From Sarcocystis neurona (lineage: Eukaryota; Apicomplexa; Conoidasida; Eucoccidiorida; Sarcocystidae), in NCBI GenBank assembly GCA_000727475.1, contig KL647321.1, forward strand, positions 767,691 through 831,690: DNA of 64,000 bases, in the 5' to 3' direction. Below the pieces are notes generated by a model, which worked only from the letters and a program-made list of their open reading frames with translations, ran no database searches and was not told the DNA's origin. Within the stretch, counting starts at the first letter, position 1. Each line of letters opens with the position of its first letter. The position numbers and the translations under genes are program-made. Shown here piece after piece: positions 13,617-25,052 of the stretch.

Positions 13617-13937
13617 ATGGAACTGTGTAGACATACGTGGACCAAGGGCGTTGTGGCTATACATCACGGTGAACCTTGCTGCTTATGCTGGAAGGATCTG
13701 TACTCCACTCGAAGATGTGCGTGGAAGCTAAGCTGTCGAAAATGTTGGCGTTGTGAAGCGGTACTCATCTTCGGCTTCAGGTCGTGCCGTGTTTCCTGCG
13801 TGTTGAAGTGCGTGCTCCTCACTTTTATGAAAAGTTACCAGTCGCACGGTACCGCATCCGGTACAATGGAACAGGTCCTTACGGATCACCAGGAGGACTT
13901 GTACCGCCTAGGGGCGGTGGTGCAGCACGAGGTTTAA
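13617..13937 (+). CDS. Candidate Cys-rich open segment
   Basis: From the first in-frame ATG there are 106 codons to a TAA; the frame is open from 13572. The middle of the product is cysteine-rich (CCLCW, then CRKCWRC, then further Cys), with CxxC pairs that could bind zinc. No named zinc-finger family fits the spacing. A second plus frame (13784-14032) overlaps it and encodes an equally protein-like segment rich in Gly, Arg and Lys, so the true frame is unclear. An exon join or an old frameshift could connect the two. Confidence 0.22.
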   Translation: MELCRHTWTKGVVAIHHGEPCCLCWKDLYSTRRCAWKLSCRKCWRCEAVLIFGFRSCRVSCVLKCVLLTFMKSYQSHGTASGTMEQVLTDHQEDLYRLGAVVQHEV

Positions 13938-14032
13938 GGAAGGACGTTGATCATCATTGTTGCGTTTGGAAGACGAACAAAGTAGTGGCTGCTCTGCTGA
14001 AGAAAACAGACAAGACAAAGCTGCAAATGTAA

Positions 14033-15662
14033 AGCAGATTAGGTTTGCAGCAATTTCGCATCAGAGCGACATTACTACTCCACTTTGGGTATGGTTTCTA
14101 AGTTTGCTACGGCGGGAAATGATAGACATCAGAAGATCCGGAGAGCCGGGCGGCGACCTGCCTGTTTAAGCACTGCAGAGTGCGCTTACGTGTCAGATAG
14201 TAGGCCAGAACTGAGCACAGTGCAGCTGTAAAGGTCATTCTGTTTTGACTTTTACCACACGCAACTCTTTGACGTATTTCCGAATCACCTGTACAAGGCG
14301 ACACAACCAATAGATTTGATAAGTAGAATAGAGGGTTAGCACGAGACCCACATTCTCTCTGTTGCGCTCGTGAAAAGCAAGGAAGTCATAGCTTTTAGCT
14401 TCAGAGCACAGTAAAGATATTCACTTGACTTGACCAGTGCGTTCTTATCTTCTTGTTTTGCCACCGTCATAGAATCTATCTGCGTCACGTGCCAGGATCG
14501 ACACGTCACCGCTAAGGGTAAATCCAGCTATTGCTTCACCTCTAAAAACGTGCTGTTAATGAGAGTTCAGTCTTATTCCAGTCTCGCCCACACCGATTAT
14601 GACCTTCCTTGAAGCTCGACCAATCTTCAGGCTCCACCTGCGTTGGCCATGCCGCAGTTCATCCGGCAGGGCTGAAAGGAAAAATTGTGGCGTAAAAAAT
14701 TCAGAAAAAGCTGCGTTTCTTAGCAACGCCTTCCATGCCACGAACCTGGGCGTCACCCGCCGTAGTGTAGCGTTTGTCTGTTGTAGCCTATTCTGTTTGT
14801 GGAACGGTACTACAACGTGCGCTGCAGGCGGCAAGGCTTCTTCATTCTTGGTGCGCTGTCGAGATGCAGGAGTCTGTGTAGGTTGTATCGTATGAGAATC
14901 CACGACCCCGTGCGTCGCACGAAAATTAATCAGCTGCACCGAGACCTTGCAGCAATGGACTTGGAGGCGACGTCAGACTGCACAGTTAAACGTTGCCAAT
15001 GTTTGTTCAACGTAAGTCTGGGACTGCGGGAGAATATGTTGATGTGCATCATGCACGTGAGTTGCCGAGGCATGTGCTCCTACGAGGGGATGAGCGCGCG
15101 TTCGAAGAGGCTACTAATATGGCCACATAATGTGCTTTACTATGTTAGTACTGCCGCCTTCACATCAAAGCTGTGGTGAGGTGGGTTCCAGAGTCGGTGG
15201 AAGATGCTGACCAGACATCGTATACGTGAGAGAGACGTCATATTGACATACTTGCCCAGCTGCTTCTAGACTTCCCCCATAGGTGGTTTCCCATATGCAC
15301 TGTCCAGCGGCGGCGCCTCAAGATATGGGATGTACTGTCAAAAGTTCGTCATGAAGCTGGCAGCATAATGTGTAGCCTCAAGCGTTTCGTGCCACCTTTG
15401 ACACCGCCAGAACGTTGGAGCTTTGAAAACGTAGGGAATCAGGGTCCCAAATGCGTCTCACGGCGAAGGCTGGCGAAAGGAAGTTCACGAGTAATGAGGA
15501 AAAGAGGGCCTTGCGTCCGCGCTTTTCCTGCATGTGTCTGCATATTAACGACTCGTTGTGGTGCTACGCGGGTCAGCAGACGCGAAGACAATGACAGACG
15601 AAGGCACCTGCAGTGTCGCTTCGGACCCTACTGTTTAGTATGAAAGAGATTCTCAGCACTGC
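14033..15662. other. Unassigned sequence, no supported gene
   Basis: Opposed frames at 14556-14939 (minus) and 14799-15179 (plus) overlap and cannot be told apart. Neither shows a recognisable domain. No RNA gene or repeat array was seen. Confidence 0.45.
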
Positions 15663-16109
15663 GTGCATATTAGACAATATATCAAACTCAAACAACCCGT
15701 CAAAGCCTGTAGTAGTTACAAATCGGAGGCGAGAACAACTGCGTATCGTTGTAATGAAAGTGCGGTTTGCCAGCCTTGGAAGAGGTGTTTGGTATGCCGC
15801 GCAACTTGGGCCACTGCAGGAAAGCCAGACACCGTATGCTCTGACGCTGCACATAGCCTTGGTAAGTCCTACGCTTTAGTCCGCAGCATCTTAGGCGGGT
15901 GGCCGGAAAAACGTTTAATCGGTGATCCGGGGCGTGGCTTGGACTCTAACAATTCCTCTTCCAGCTCCAAATCACAAGAATACGTGATTCCTGCTTTCTT
16001 GTACGGAGACGAGTCAAGCAGAATAGCGCAGAGAAGAACTGCAAGAGACTGTGAATACGCTGCCAAGTGTGGTGCGGTGAAATTGGAGGATATCTGGCTG
16101 TGTGACTAA
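15663..16109 (+). CDS. Candidate exon with Ser run
   Basis: A plus frame open for 148 codons to a TGA, with no internal ATG, so it could only be an internal or terminal exon. The C-terminal half has a short Asn/Ser run (NNSSSSSKS) followed by a mixed charged segment. Low-complexity Ser runs are common in coccidian proteins, but this is weak evidence. A possible donor, CTTG/GTAAGT, sits inside at about 15861. A minus frame (15946-16389) overlaps the 3' half. No family recognised. Confidence 0.2.
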   Translation: MHIRQYIKLKQPVKACSSYKSEARTTAYRCNESAVCQPWKRCLVCRATWATAGKPDTVCSDAAHSLGKSYALVRSILGGWPEKRLIGDPGRGLDSNNSSSSSKSQEYVIPAFLYGDESSRIAQRRTARDCEYAAKCGAVKLEDIWLCD

Positions 16110-19100
16110 AGTGCGCCCATGTCCGTTCCACATTGTTTCCTTGTGTAGAATGCGACCAAACTGCAAGTGAAAAAACTGGGTGGAAATTTTTCCTTGATCT
16201 TGTACGTAAAGTTTCCCCCTCTAGTCGTTTGGAATGAAGAAGGACAGCTGCAAGAGCAAACACGAAATGCAACTTAAATGTACCCTGAAAACGTATTACG
16301 TTATATGCGGGCAGGTACTTAGTGGGGGAATACGAACGTTGCATATCGCATCTGCTAACCATGATGCAGGAAACCAACCAGAGTATCAATCGTTACCAGC
16401 AGATTCTGAAATTTTGGGACTCGTGGAAGGGAACTCGAGGGTTGCGACGCTTCCCTTTTGGAGTGGTGGGAGATAGTTGCCTGTCAAGCGACGCTCCAGA
16501 AATGTTACGGTGACCTGTGCGGCTCGACGGGTGCGCAGTATCAGACGGTCTGAGTTCTGTGTTTTGCCTTGATGTGCGCTGCGGCAAAACTAATGTAGCT
16601 ATAGGTAGTAGATGCCCAACGCGTCGTGAGCCGCGGTCTCAAGAATTGTAGAAGCGGACCTGCTGCGTGTTTTCAGCACCTCTGCCCATGCAGTATCAGT
16701 TTCGAAATTTGTCGTGCGGCTTCTGTGCTAACATGAGGGGACGTAAACCAGCACTATGCGGAAACTCTGCTGGAGGGCAATACGTTTTTATCTAAAGGAG
16801 AGACATTGGGTACTACTCACGTGGCGTTATGAAACAAGTTGAGCATCAGAGGCAACTGTGGTGCACGACAGACGTGTGCTTCTGTGTGAGCGACCACTTC
16901 AGGACGAACCCTTCAGGTGAGGAACCTAAAGCAGCAACAAGGGGCCGAGGGGGCATGCAAATGCCCCGGTCTTCAAAGCCGCCTATTGCTTACAGTCTGA
17001 GACATCGAGTTGGCAACTGTTATGAAGGTTACTCTATGAAGCGAGAACACGCCACTGGGCTACTGGCCTGTCTGTCGCTTTAATTGTGGTTTGTTGCTAA
17101 ACAGAAAAACCTCACTCCAAAGTCGTTAAAAAAGTAACTCTTCTGGTGCCACGTGAGAAAAAGGACGTGAATGTAGAGGAGAGGACTAAGGACGATAAGC
17201 CATTGTGAAGCTCGGGATGCAGAAGGATATTCGATGCTTGGACGTAGGAGAGGGGAAAGAAGTGGGTGAAATGGGTACAGCCAGCATGCGGCCGTAGTGT
17301 TTTTATTATCCATAAGGTTGAGCAACGCATTATACGAAACCAGAGCGAGCGTACTACAGTGTGTCAAGTTTAGGCCGCACTCTCTCTGTTCGTCTTTGTC
17401 GGTGGCTGGGGTTATTTGTTTTCCGTCGACTCCGACGATGCTAATCATGTGCATTCACTTCTTCACCATTCGAAAGGCGTTGAGCTGTGAGTGGAGAAGT
17501 GACAAGGCTTCGAGAAGTGAGTCCGACATCCCCGCAGCTCTGGCGTTCTCTCGCTTTAGTGGGTAACATTCCAGAACGTCAGTCCACACGTGGTGTGACG
17601 TCTGCACAAGCAGTGAACACGGAAGAGTTGAAGAGGTCGGCAGTGACCACTGGTGCAGACTGCGAGCGCAGTGGCAGGAGAAGTTGTACGTCACTGCAGA
17701 ACAGATGAGGTACGGCGTGCCCAATGCTCTCAACATGCAACGATCGATTTTGCTACAGGTAGGTCCCAGCACTATCGCTGGCGTTGCACCACAGCTAAAA
17801 GGTTTTCAGACTTGCTCGCTGCCTGTCTGACATTAGCGTCAGAAGGAGATCACGTGCTACCACATCGAAACATGCGGCGGCTCACCGCCAACCAGAATGA
17901 GGCAAGGAGGCTCCTGAAATCTCCGCCGTAGACTCAAGCGGATACAGTGCCTGCTGAAAGCGTGACTGAACCGAAGTCATGCAGCGCATCGCTTCTACGC
18001 CATCCTAAGGTCGAGCCACTGGTCAGTCGACAGGCCTACTGGACGTTTCATCTTCAGCAGGTAGAGGCTCGAAGGCGTCGAGCTCTGCGACGCCCAAGAG
18101 GCGAGGACAGTGTCTAACGGAGAACGTCGTGGCCCTTACTTTGTAAGGCATCCTGACGACCTCAAGAGGACCGGAGCGCCCCCCACCAAAACCGTAAAGG
18201 AGTACGTGTCAGAATCAGAGATACATTCACGCTGGCATTCATTGTGGATTATTCGCAGAACGGTATGTCAATCCGAAATCGGAGGAATGGCCTTTTCATG
18301 AACGGACTTTGTGCGTCCGGTTGACGTCCTCTCAGCAGCACGAGGTAGCAGTTGAGGATCAGCTTGATGGGATTTTTGGAGATGCATTGTACGTAAAAAG
18401 CAGAGGCGCATTACGGGTGCCTGCAATGCAGAAAGGACATGCTCTATTGTTCGTGGATTGTGTGAGAGCTGGCCTTCGACGGCTCTGGGACTCTGGCATG
18501 AAATCTGTAGAGAATTTGATAGCGATGGAGAGACGCCCGAAAGCCTACCGCTAAATTCCATGTGTAGAGTGTAGTGGAAGAATTTCATGGGAGGGTGTGG
18601 AAAAGGCAGTCCACTTGGCACCTACTCTGCCGCTTGACGTTTTCTCGCCCTGGGTGCACTTCGCTACAGAGTGCAACCAAACAACTGCACGAAGACTGAG
18701 GTGCTTCCTCTGCAATTATGTAACCTGACGCCAGAGCAATCACTAGGTTACAGCCCACCTCGACGACGTCGACGTCCCCAGTCGTTAGGTCACGTACCTC
18801 CAAAGTATTTCCTGATGAGGGATATGCAGAACTTTTGTAGTCATCGGTAGCGTGGGTACTTGCCTTTAGCTGCAGCTGGGGGCACTGGATCAAGCGCCAG
18901 ATGGCACTTAAAGCATGCAGCAGAGGGGATCGAGCGGGAGGACTGCAAGTTCAAGGTCGGCGCGCGCTTCCTCTATAAAATATTCTAATGTTTCTTAACA
19001 CCTGCTGAAGAAAAAGCGGATCACACCACAAGTGGGAGGCAGGTGAAACTGAGCGTGTGCAATTTCGAAACGACAGAACGTTGAAGTCACGTACTGGTAG

Positions 19101-19167
19101 TTTAGCAGCTAAACAATCGGTTCGCCTAAGTGAGCCAGAGAACAGGTCTTACGCCTCTTGCAAACAA
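16110..19167. other. Unassigned sequence, no supported gene
   Basis: Two plus frames overlap at 16234-16513 and both look protein-like because the plus strand is purine-rich there. No frame at 16.6-19.1 kb has recognisable features. No RNA gene or mobile-element end was seen. Confidence 0.45.
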
Positions 19168-19209
19168 GAACTAAACTTGAGGAGCTAAACTTGAGGAGCT
19201 AAACATGAG
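19168..19209. repeat. Three tandem 14-bp units
   Basis: Units at 19168-19181, 19182-19195 and 19196-19209 follow GAnCTAAACnTGAG, with one substitution in the first and one in the third. The period is not a multiple of three. It is a minisatellite seed with no evident function. Confidence 0.95.
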
Positions 19210-19349
19210 GAGGCCAATGGTGTAAAGCGTCTTTACTCGCGAATTGGCGAATTGGTAAGCGCGTCACATACCAAAGTCTTGAGGCTTTGGGCGCGCAACG
19301 ACGGTGGAGCGTGTGAAAGTGCCGGCAATGTGGTCTGAGACATTTGGGG

Positions 19350-19885
19350 CTGTGCAGGTAACAAAATGTACACCAGGCTGCAGTTGGAAGCATGGCTGCC
19401 AAGAGCAGCGGCCATGCCGTCTGATGGGCTACGCCTTAACGGGTGAAAGCACGCAGAAGCGGGGGTCTTGTGTAGCGGAGGATGCGACGTCTCTTGAGAG
19501 TTGCTGTCGTGTTGCTGAATCCATCTGGTGTTTTCTGAGACATTTGTATCCGCAACTTCTCGGACTAGAACTTCACGGACAACATTCAGATTCGTTTTGA
19601 GCCCTTGTATCCGAATCTCTTATTGACCGCGTGGTCGCGCGACACCGTTTGGGACGTAGTTGCTCGCGGTGGGCCTGTAGGTTGCGTGATATGGACTCGA
19701 GTTGACAAAGTGGGTGTGTCTACTATCTGTGTCTTGGCAGTCCGATGGACAAACACAGAGGCAAGAGAAAGCCCGCTGCGGATTCGCTCACCTTAACGCT
19801 CCGAGTTCTTAACACAGTCACCTGTTCTAGATGATACATGAGAGATCCAAGGGGCTGACTGCTGGTGCTGTGGCCTTGATTGCAG
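19350..19885 (+). repeat. Dispersed repeat, copy A
   Basis: The segment from about 19640 to 19885 aligns in the same orientation with 32060-32320. Shared words include GATATGGACTCG, CAAGAGAAA and GACTGCTGGnGCT, with about 60% identity across some 110 bp of the core. The plus frame through the core reads GCVIWTR and then VLAVR; the second copy reads GCAIWTR and VLQVR in the matching frame. Weaker similarity at compatible spacing (VQV..C..GC, then PNL) suggests the homology starts near 19350. This is best explained as two old copies of one mobile or duplicated element. No terminal repeats or polymerase/transposase motifs are visible. Confidence 0.65.
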
Positions 19886-21951
19886 GTGAACTGTAGTAAA
19901 TAATCTTACTGAGTTCTCCCTTGGACACAAGTAAGTCTCAGTTTGGAAAATTGTCCAAGGCGATAAACCACGTCCTGGTATTCAAGGCAACTTGGCGGTG
20001 CGAGTAGACCTGTCACTTAGAGGTGGAGAGGCCTGCGTTGCTTGGACAATGACCAGTAATTCCCATGATTATCTACACGGAGAATGACTATGCAGTCTTC
20101 ACTGCTTCGCAGTGAAGAACCTACCTTATCATGTTTGGTTGGAAGAGGAGAGCCAGACACATAAGTATTGGGTGGTGTGAATGGATGAGGACCAAGGGAC
20201 GACACGTATGTGTGTATTTTGCGAGGAGTGGCACAGTCGCTGTTAACAGGCCATTTTTACCCGGAAGAAAACACGAGAATCTTTGACACTAGCGAATGGC
20301 AGGCGACTGCGGTACACAACGCATAAGCACCAAGTACGTTTTTCGTTGTCGCAAGCTGGAAAAAGTGAAAAGGGTGAAGGGTACAAGTAGAGAGGAGCGA
20401 ATGGCGTGTACGGGAGGGAAGTACACACTATGATATTGTTGACGAATGGTCTAGTCCGTGGAACTGGAATTCTGAACGGCAGGGAAGCCCAAGGAAGTAA
20501 TGTAATTGTGATTCCAGCAGGTTGGTGTGTCTACGCAATTAGGTACAGTGGAAGGTGAAATGCAGCGAGGTCAGCACTCTGCGAATTGGGGGCAGGTGTC
20601 AAGCCGGGAGGACACAGGATTGTGGAGCACTGTTCCTATGGGTGGACTTGTATGTCTTCTGGAAAGGCTTCAGTCATTGAGGCCACGACGACGGAAGGGT
20701 CAATCAGCAAAGGAAAACCCGATGCCACCTGACTCGTCGACGGCAGCGAGCTTCCCTGCGTGTACGAGAAAATGGCAGTTGGTTACTCGTAAGTGCTGTA
20801 CCATATCTGCTGTGCTGGGAAGCGTCCTGGGGGTTAAAGGGAGCAGAGTGCCGTCGCTCAGGTGCAGGAAGTGCACAGCAGTCGTCGGAATATTTTATGC
20901 GTGCTCGTAAAACTATGCTGTATTTCCTGAGCCTGTTAGTGGGTGGGTGTCAACCGTAGACGTTGAACAAGGATGGTGAGTTACACTTTTTCAGGGCCAT
21001 GGATTTGCAGTCTACGCACGACAGCGCAATTACTGGTCATAGTGGAAGCAGTTGTGCTATGCGGGATTTACCTTGTTGAAGAGCGACCTGCAGTTAGGAA
21101 GAGTATTTGTACTTCTGAGACTTGTATATACAATGTGGAGAAGCATCGTGTTTACGTTACGGAACTGAGCAACGCGCCGTGTTCGATGCATTCTTTAGGG
21201 ATTCGTGGTACTAAGACTGCTGCCCTTGTTGTCTGCACCTGCTTCGTCTTACTGAGGATGCTCTTTTTGTCCTTTAGCCGGTATCACGAGGAGGGCTCAG
21301 GCTGCAACGCTGTGTGTGGGCGATGTCGTAGAATCTAGTATTTAAAACGTTTCCGTCGTGCGACTAGATGTTTCAACAAGCTCTTTGGATGCCTGATTTG
21401 CAGGGATAAATCGGCTTTGATTCACGCGCCTTCGAACGGAGTTTGATCCTCTGTGAACGAGTCCGGTACATTATTAGAGAAGAAAGTGTTGCAAACGCAA
21501 GAAGTCGTTGACTAACGGAGGTGGATCGCCTATGGCCTTCACAACAGCACGAACAAGCACGGTTCCTGCACTTATTACGCGCGGTACAAGAGAGTTGTTA
21601 ACGAGTCGGTTTACAGTGGACACGTCAGCACGTGTTGCTGTTCACATGTCTTGCACAACATCTGACACATCAGGTACCAGGTTCTGCTCTGCTAGCGTAT
21701 GCGTCGGCAGCCCCGTCATCAGTATACTGCCGGCCAACGCCTAGCACTGAAAACGCGCTCAGTGCATGTTCTCCGATGCCGCGTTCTCATCCGGTGCCAA
21801 AGTTAGCCTTAAGACTGAAGTGGGGCACACAGGTGTGACCACGTGCAATGGCTACCTGCTGTCTGTCACGGCGCGTCACTCCTTTGACTGACTGGGGCAG
21901 GCGGACGAATCCAAAGCCAAATCCTTCGTTCATTTTTGCACTGCTCCGTAC
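19886..21951. other. Unassigned sequence; one strong hairpin
   Basis: No convincing gene. A perfect 10-bp inverted repeat with a 3-base loop lies at 20096-20118 (stem TCTTCACTGC). Open plus frames at 20527-20910 and 20973-21338 have no recognisable domains. Confidence 0.45.
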
Positions 21952-22467
21952 ATGTGTACGGCCTCAAATGTATCCGTTGGGCATGCACAGTTCATCAGGA
22001 GCGATTGGCTTCGTATTGTTGCAGCCGCTGAGTCTCTGTGCAGTGTCGTCTCTGTTCCTGCACAGCCGCAGCGGGGCTGCACGCACGCCCCGCTGGGTCG
22101 GGTGTATGTCCGTTCAGGTACAACGACGTGCGCTCGTGACCTGCTGTTGGACGCCTTGTCTAAGGCTGCGGATTTTGTTGACTATCGCAGGACACCAAGA
22201 GCACATGTGTTCAGGTTGAAACCTCAAGCGAGAAGGCTCTTAGGGACGACAACAGCAGCCCTCATTTCACTAGAATGGGTGCTGCTGTGCGAGACAACCC
22301 TGAATCGAGGGAGACACTGCATCAGTAGTCTTCACAGGGAGTTTCGTCACACACGCGGACAGACCAGCACTTCTTTGTTGACTGTTGCGCTAATCGGACG
22401 AGCCACTGCCTACGTTTTGTCCTTTCTGTTGGGGTTCGCCTCTGCGCGTGCATCAGGTCAGCTCTGA
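21952..22467 (+). CDS. Candidate ORF with C-terminal hydrophobic segment
   Basis: The longest frame that starts with ATG here: 171 codons, ATG to TGA, with no comparably long minus-strand frame opposite. The product is Arg/Ala/Leu-rich with a basic middle. A hydrophobic stretch of about 20 residues near the C terminus (around residues 144-165, containing AYVLSFLLGF) could be a membrane anchor. An overlapping plus frame is open at 21848-22219. About 0.5 such ATG frames would be expected by chance in a window of this size. No family recognised. Confidence 0.27.
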   Translation: MCTASNVSVGHAQFIRSDWLRIVAAAESLCSVVSVPAQPQRGCTHAPLGRVYVRSGTTTCARDLLLDALSKAADFVDYRRTPRAHVFRLKPQARRLLGTTTAALISLEWVLLCETTLNRGRHCISSLHREFRHTRGQTSTSLLTVALIGRATAYVLSFLLGFASARASGQL

Positions 22468-23235
22468 CGGGCCGTGAGAATTTTAGCAAATACGTGCTTC
22501 ATGAGCGTTGTTGCACCGGGGAGGAGTGGAAGCAGGTGAAAAGTAAAGGTGACAGAGAGTAAACGCTGTACGCGGCAGGAGATATACACTGTGACATAGT
22601 TGAGGAAGAGAATAACCGGGAAACTAGAATTTAAGGGAGACAGGGAGCTGGAATCGAATACCTCTAATCGACAGGGTGGCCGACGGATGTGCACGAGCAA
22701 ATCGTAAAGGTGGAACAGGGAAAAGAAGATGGTGAATAGTCTAAGAAAAAGGAACAGCACTCACGTCGAAGGGAGAAAAGACTGTGGAGCTGTTCTTGTC
22801 TTCGATTGACGGGCGCGAGGTCCAGCCGGTGGTGGCGCTGGTTTTGTAGCAGCATATGCCGTTGACCCAGAGTATGGCAAATCGGCGTTGGAAAACATGT
22901 GGTTCGACTGCGGTGCCGGCCCAGGGCGTGAGGAGTGACTGGAATAGTGGTGACCGGGCCTTGCCCCGAGTCTACACGAAGCCCATTCCCGCCACTGAGA
23001 GTTTCACTCGTGCTTCCAAAGCTCCTAATGTTCCCTGATTGGACTCGTGTGTAAATCAAAACCAACTACGTCGTTCAGAACTCTTGCGTTGGGGCAGAGA
23101 TACGATGTGCACGCGTTGCAGGTCCCACTTTGAAGGTGCTGTATATGGAATTATTAGTTGAAGGGGTTGCACTGTATTGCCGGACGTGCCAGCCAGCAGT
23201 GTGTGTTCCTGCGTTGTTTGCACACATTCGATCGT
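22468..23235. other. Unassigned sequence before the mitochondrial-like segment
   Basis: Minus-strand frames at 22458-22760 and 22664-23065 overlap. The former is Leu/Phe-rich because the plus strand is purine-rich here. No supported gene, RNA or repeat. Confidence 0.4.
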
Positions 23236-23290
23236 TATGCCATATTAAAAGTAATTCCTAGTAAAACAGGCTGTTTGTTAGTGTTTATGT
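23236..23290 (+). pseudogene. cob: NUMT: cytochrome b fragment (truncated by gap)
   Basis: The plus frame reads YAILKVIPSKTGCLLVFM, the conserved segment of apicomplexan cytochrome b after the PEWY motif, which forms part of the ubiquinol-oxidation side of complex III in the mitochondrial inner membrane. The codons are AT-rich (TTA, AAA, GTA, ATT) unlike the surrounding roughly 50% GC DNA. A Cys replaces the second Gly of the expected KTGG, and the upstream residues stop resembling cytochrome b abruptly. The fragment is therefore an insertion of mitochondrial DNA into the nucleus, not a working gene. Its 3' end is hidden by the N run. A mis-assembled mitochondrial read is the alternative. Confidence 0.8.
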
Positions 23291-23851
23291 NNNNNNNNNN
23301 NNNNNNNNNNNNNNNNNNNNNNNNNNNNNNNNNNNNNNNNNNNNNNNNNNNNNNNNNNNNNNNNNNNNNNNNNNNNNNNNNNNNNNNNNNNNNNNNNNNN
23401 NNNNNNNNNNNNNNNNNNNNNNNNNNNNNNNNNNNNNNNNNNNNNNNNNNNNNNNNNNNNNNNNNNNNNNNNNNNNNNNNNNNNNNNNNNNNNNNNNNNN
23501 NNNNNNNNNNNNNNNNNNNNNNNNNNNNNNNNNNNNNNNNNNNNNNNNNNNNNNNNNNNNNNNNNNNNNNNNNNNNNNNNNNNNNNNNNNNNNNNNNNNN
23601 NNNNNNNNNNNNNNNNNNNNNNNNNNNNNNNNNNNNNNNNNNNNNNNNNNNNNNNNNNNNNNNNNNNNNNNNNNNNNNNNNNNNNNNNNNNNNNNNNNNN
23701 NNNNNNNNNNNNNNNNNNNNNNNNNNNNNNNNNNNNNNNNNNNNNNNNNNNNNNNNNNNNNNNNNNNNNNNNNNNNNNNNNNNNNNNNNNNNNNNNNNNN
23801 NNNNNNNNNNNNNNNNNNNNNNNNNNNNNNNNNNNNNNNNNNNNNNNNNNN
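23291..23851. other. Assembly gap (561 N)
   Basis: An unbroken run of N. The mitochondrial-like fragment runs straight into its left edge and AT-rich sequence follows on the right, so unresolved multi-copy organelle-like DNA is a likely cause of the break. Any frame crossing this interval is meaningless. Confidence 0.99.
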
Positions 23852-23940
23852 AATCAGTAATTATCTTAGCTCGATTATCTTTATTATATTCACTCTGTGT
23901 CAAGTCTAGGTAGTATCTACACTGTTATCACTATACTTGC
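23852..23940. other. AT-rich flank, possible continuation of NUMT
   Basis: The first 90 or so bases after the gap are about two-thirds AT, containing runs such as ATTATCTTTATTATATTC, then composition returns to local average. This fits organelle-derived DNA continuing across the gap, but I could not assign it to cox1, cox3, cob or an rRNA fragment. Confidence 0.4.
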
Positions 23941-24731
23941 TGACTGACCGCGTGCAAAAAAAGCAAGTACATCATCTCCCGAAAGAAAGATCTAATTTTA
24001 AACAGGTATAATCAACGACGTGAATGAATCTGATGTGTGTCGTGCACAGAGCAGGATATGATACGCTCGCGTATCACCATTGTTTACTCAAGATAGTGAC
24101 TCAGGACTTACACTAACGTAGACGTCCGAGCACGTGTGGCTGTCCACAAACCCCGCGCACCATCTCGCACCTTCGCCGCTTCACTCCGTTCTGCCAGGTG
24201 ACACTTTTTCTATGCAGAGAGGGCGGTATTCTGAATAAGATACCAGCTCTGGAAAAGTCGCCGAATACTTCCGCTCTACATTCTTCATGATTGGACGTTA
24301 TCCGTGTTCCCTTAGACTTGTGTGGATTAAGCGAGTCTTGGCAGTTCACAGTGCGACGGCATTCTATTTGCTGTATGTTGAAGACCAGCGGCGGCTCCCT
24401 CCGTCTAAACGCACGATAACTCTTGAGGGCCTTGAACGTCGGTGCACCTGTACGGCCTCGTAACCGTGCGCAAGTGGAACTGGCCTGCAGCGGCCGCCGG
24501 CGGGTGCCTGAGTCTGGATATCAGTTTGCAGCAGCTTTCATTATCTGAAGACTGCCTCCGGACTGCAATTTCCTCTACCTTTTTGTGCTTTGAAAGAGTT
24601 GAGGTCAAACGAGGTCTCCTTTCTGCTGTTTGTAGTGTGTCCTACAAGGTGCTCGTGAACCCTTCGACGACCGAAACTTAGACAAAACGCTCTGGAGACT
24701 TCTTTCAAGCGCACGACTGCAGCCCTCGTTT
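23941..24731. other. Unassigned sequence with short open frames on both strands
   Basis: A plus frame is open at 24442-24681, and minus frames at 24113-24349 and 24405-24608 are open over much the same DNA. All look protein-like and none can be preferred. No RNA gene or repeat was seen. Confidence 0.4.
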
Positions 24732-25052
24732 ATGAACTGCGTTTGTGCTCGAAACAAGTTGGATCCAGAAGAACACTGCAGTGGTACTTTCAACCCGACA
24801 TCTCCGCACAAAGTTCGAAGACTAAACACTTTTTCGCTAGACGTGTTCAACCATTCGTCGAACATGTCACTCACACTGGTGGCCCTTCTGCTGCGGAGCG
24901 CGCAGGTACTTGTACGGGCCCAACGAAGAACAGGTAGTGTTGAGCCGTTTACGCGAACAACATTACTAGATGCCGAGTGTCTCGCGTGTACTGTAAATCT
25001 GCAAGAAATTCTCAGTCTGTTGTTGCACACGTGGGTGTGTGAGAGAATTTGA
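24732..25052 (+). CDS. Candidate ORF or first exon, unknown
   Basis: An ATG-to-TGA frame of 106 codons. The N-terminal 55 residues are mixed and polar, followed by a short hydrophobic patch (LTLVALLL). A good donor, GCGCAG/GTACTT, follows that patch and a second, AACAG/GTAGTG, lies downstream, so a first exon is possible. The opposite strand is also open for 141 codons (24605-25030) and looks equally plausible. Strand is unresolved and no family is recognised. Confidence 0.22.
   Translation: MNCVCARNKLDPEEHCSGTFNPTSPHKVRRLNTFSLDVFNHSSNMSLTLVALLLRSAQVLVRAQRRTGSVEPFTRTTLLDAECLACTVNLQEILSLLLHTWVCERI

Noticed and set aside
23158..23913. Apparent 251- and 222-residue frames across the N run.
   Set aside because: They exist only because N was read as open sequence; the real parts are the short cob fragment and the AT-rich flank.
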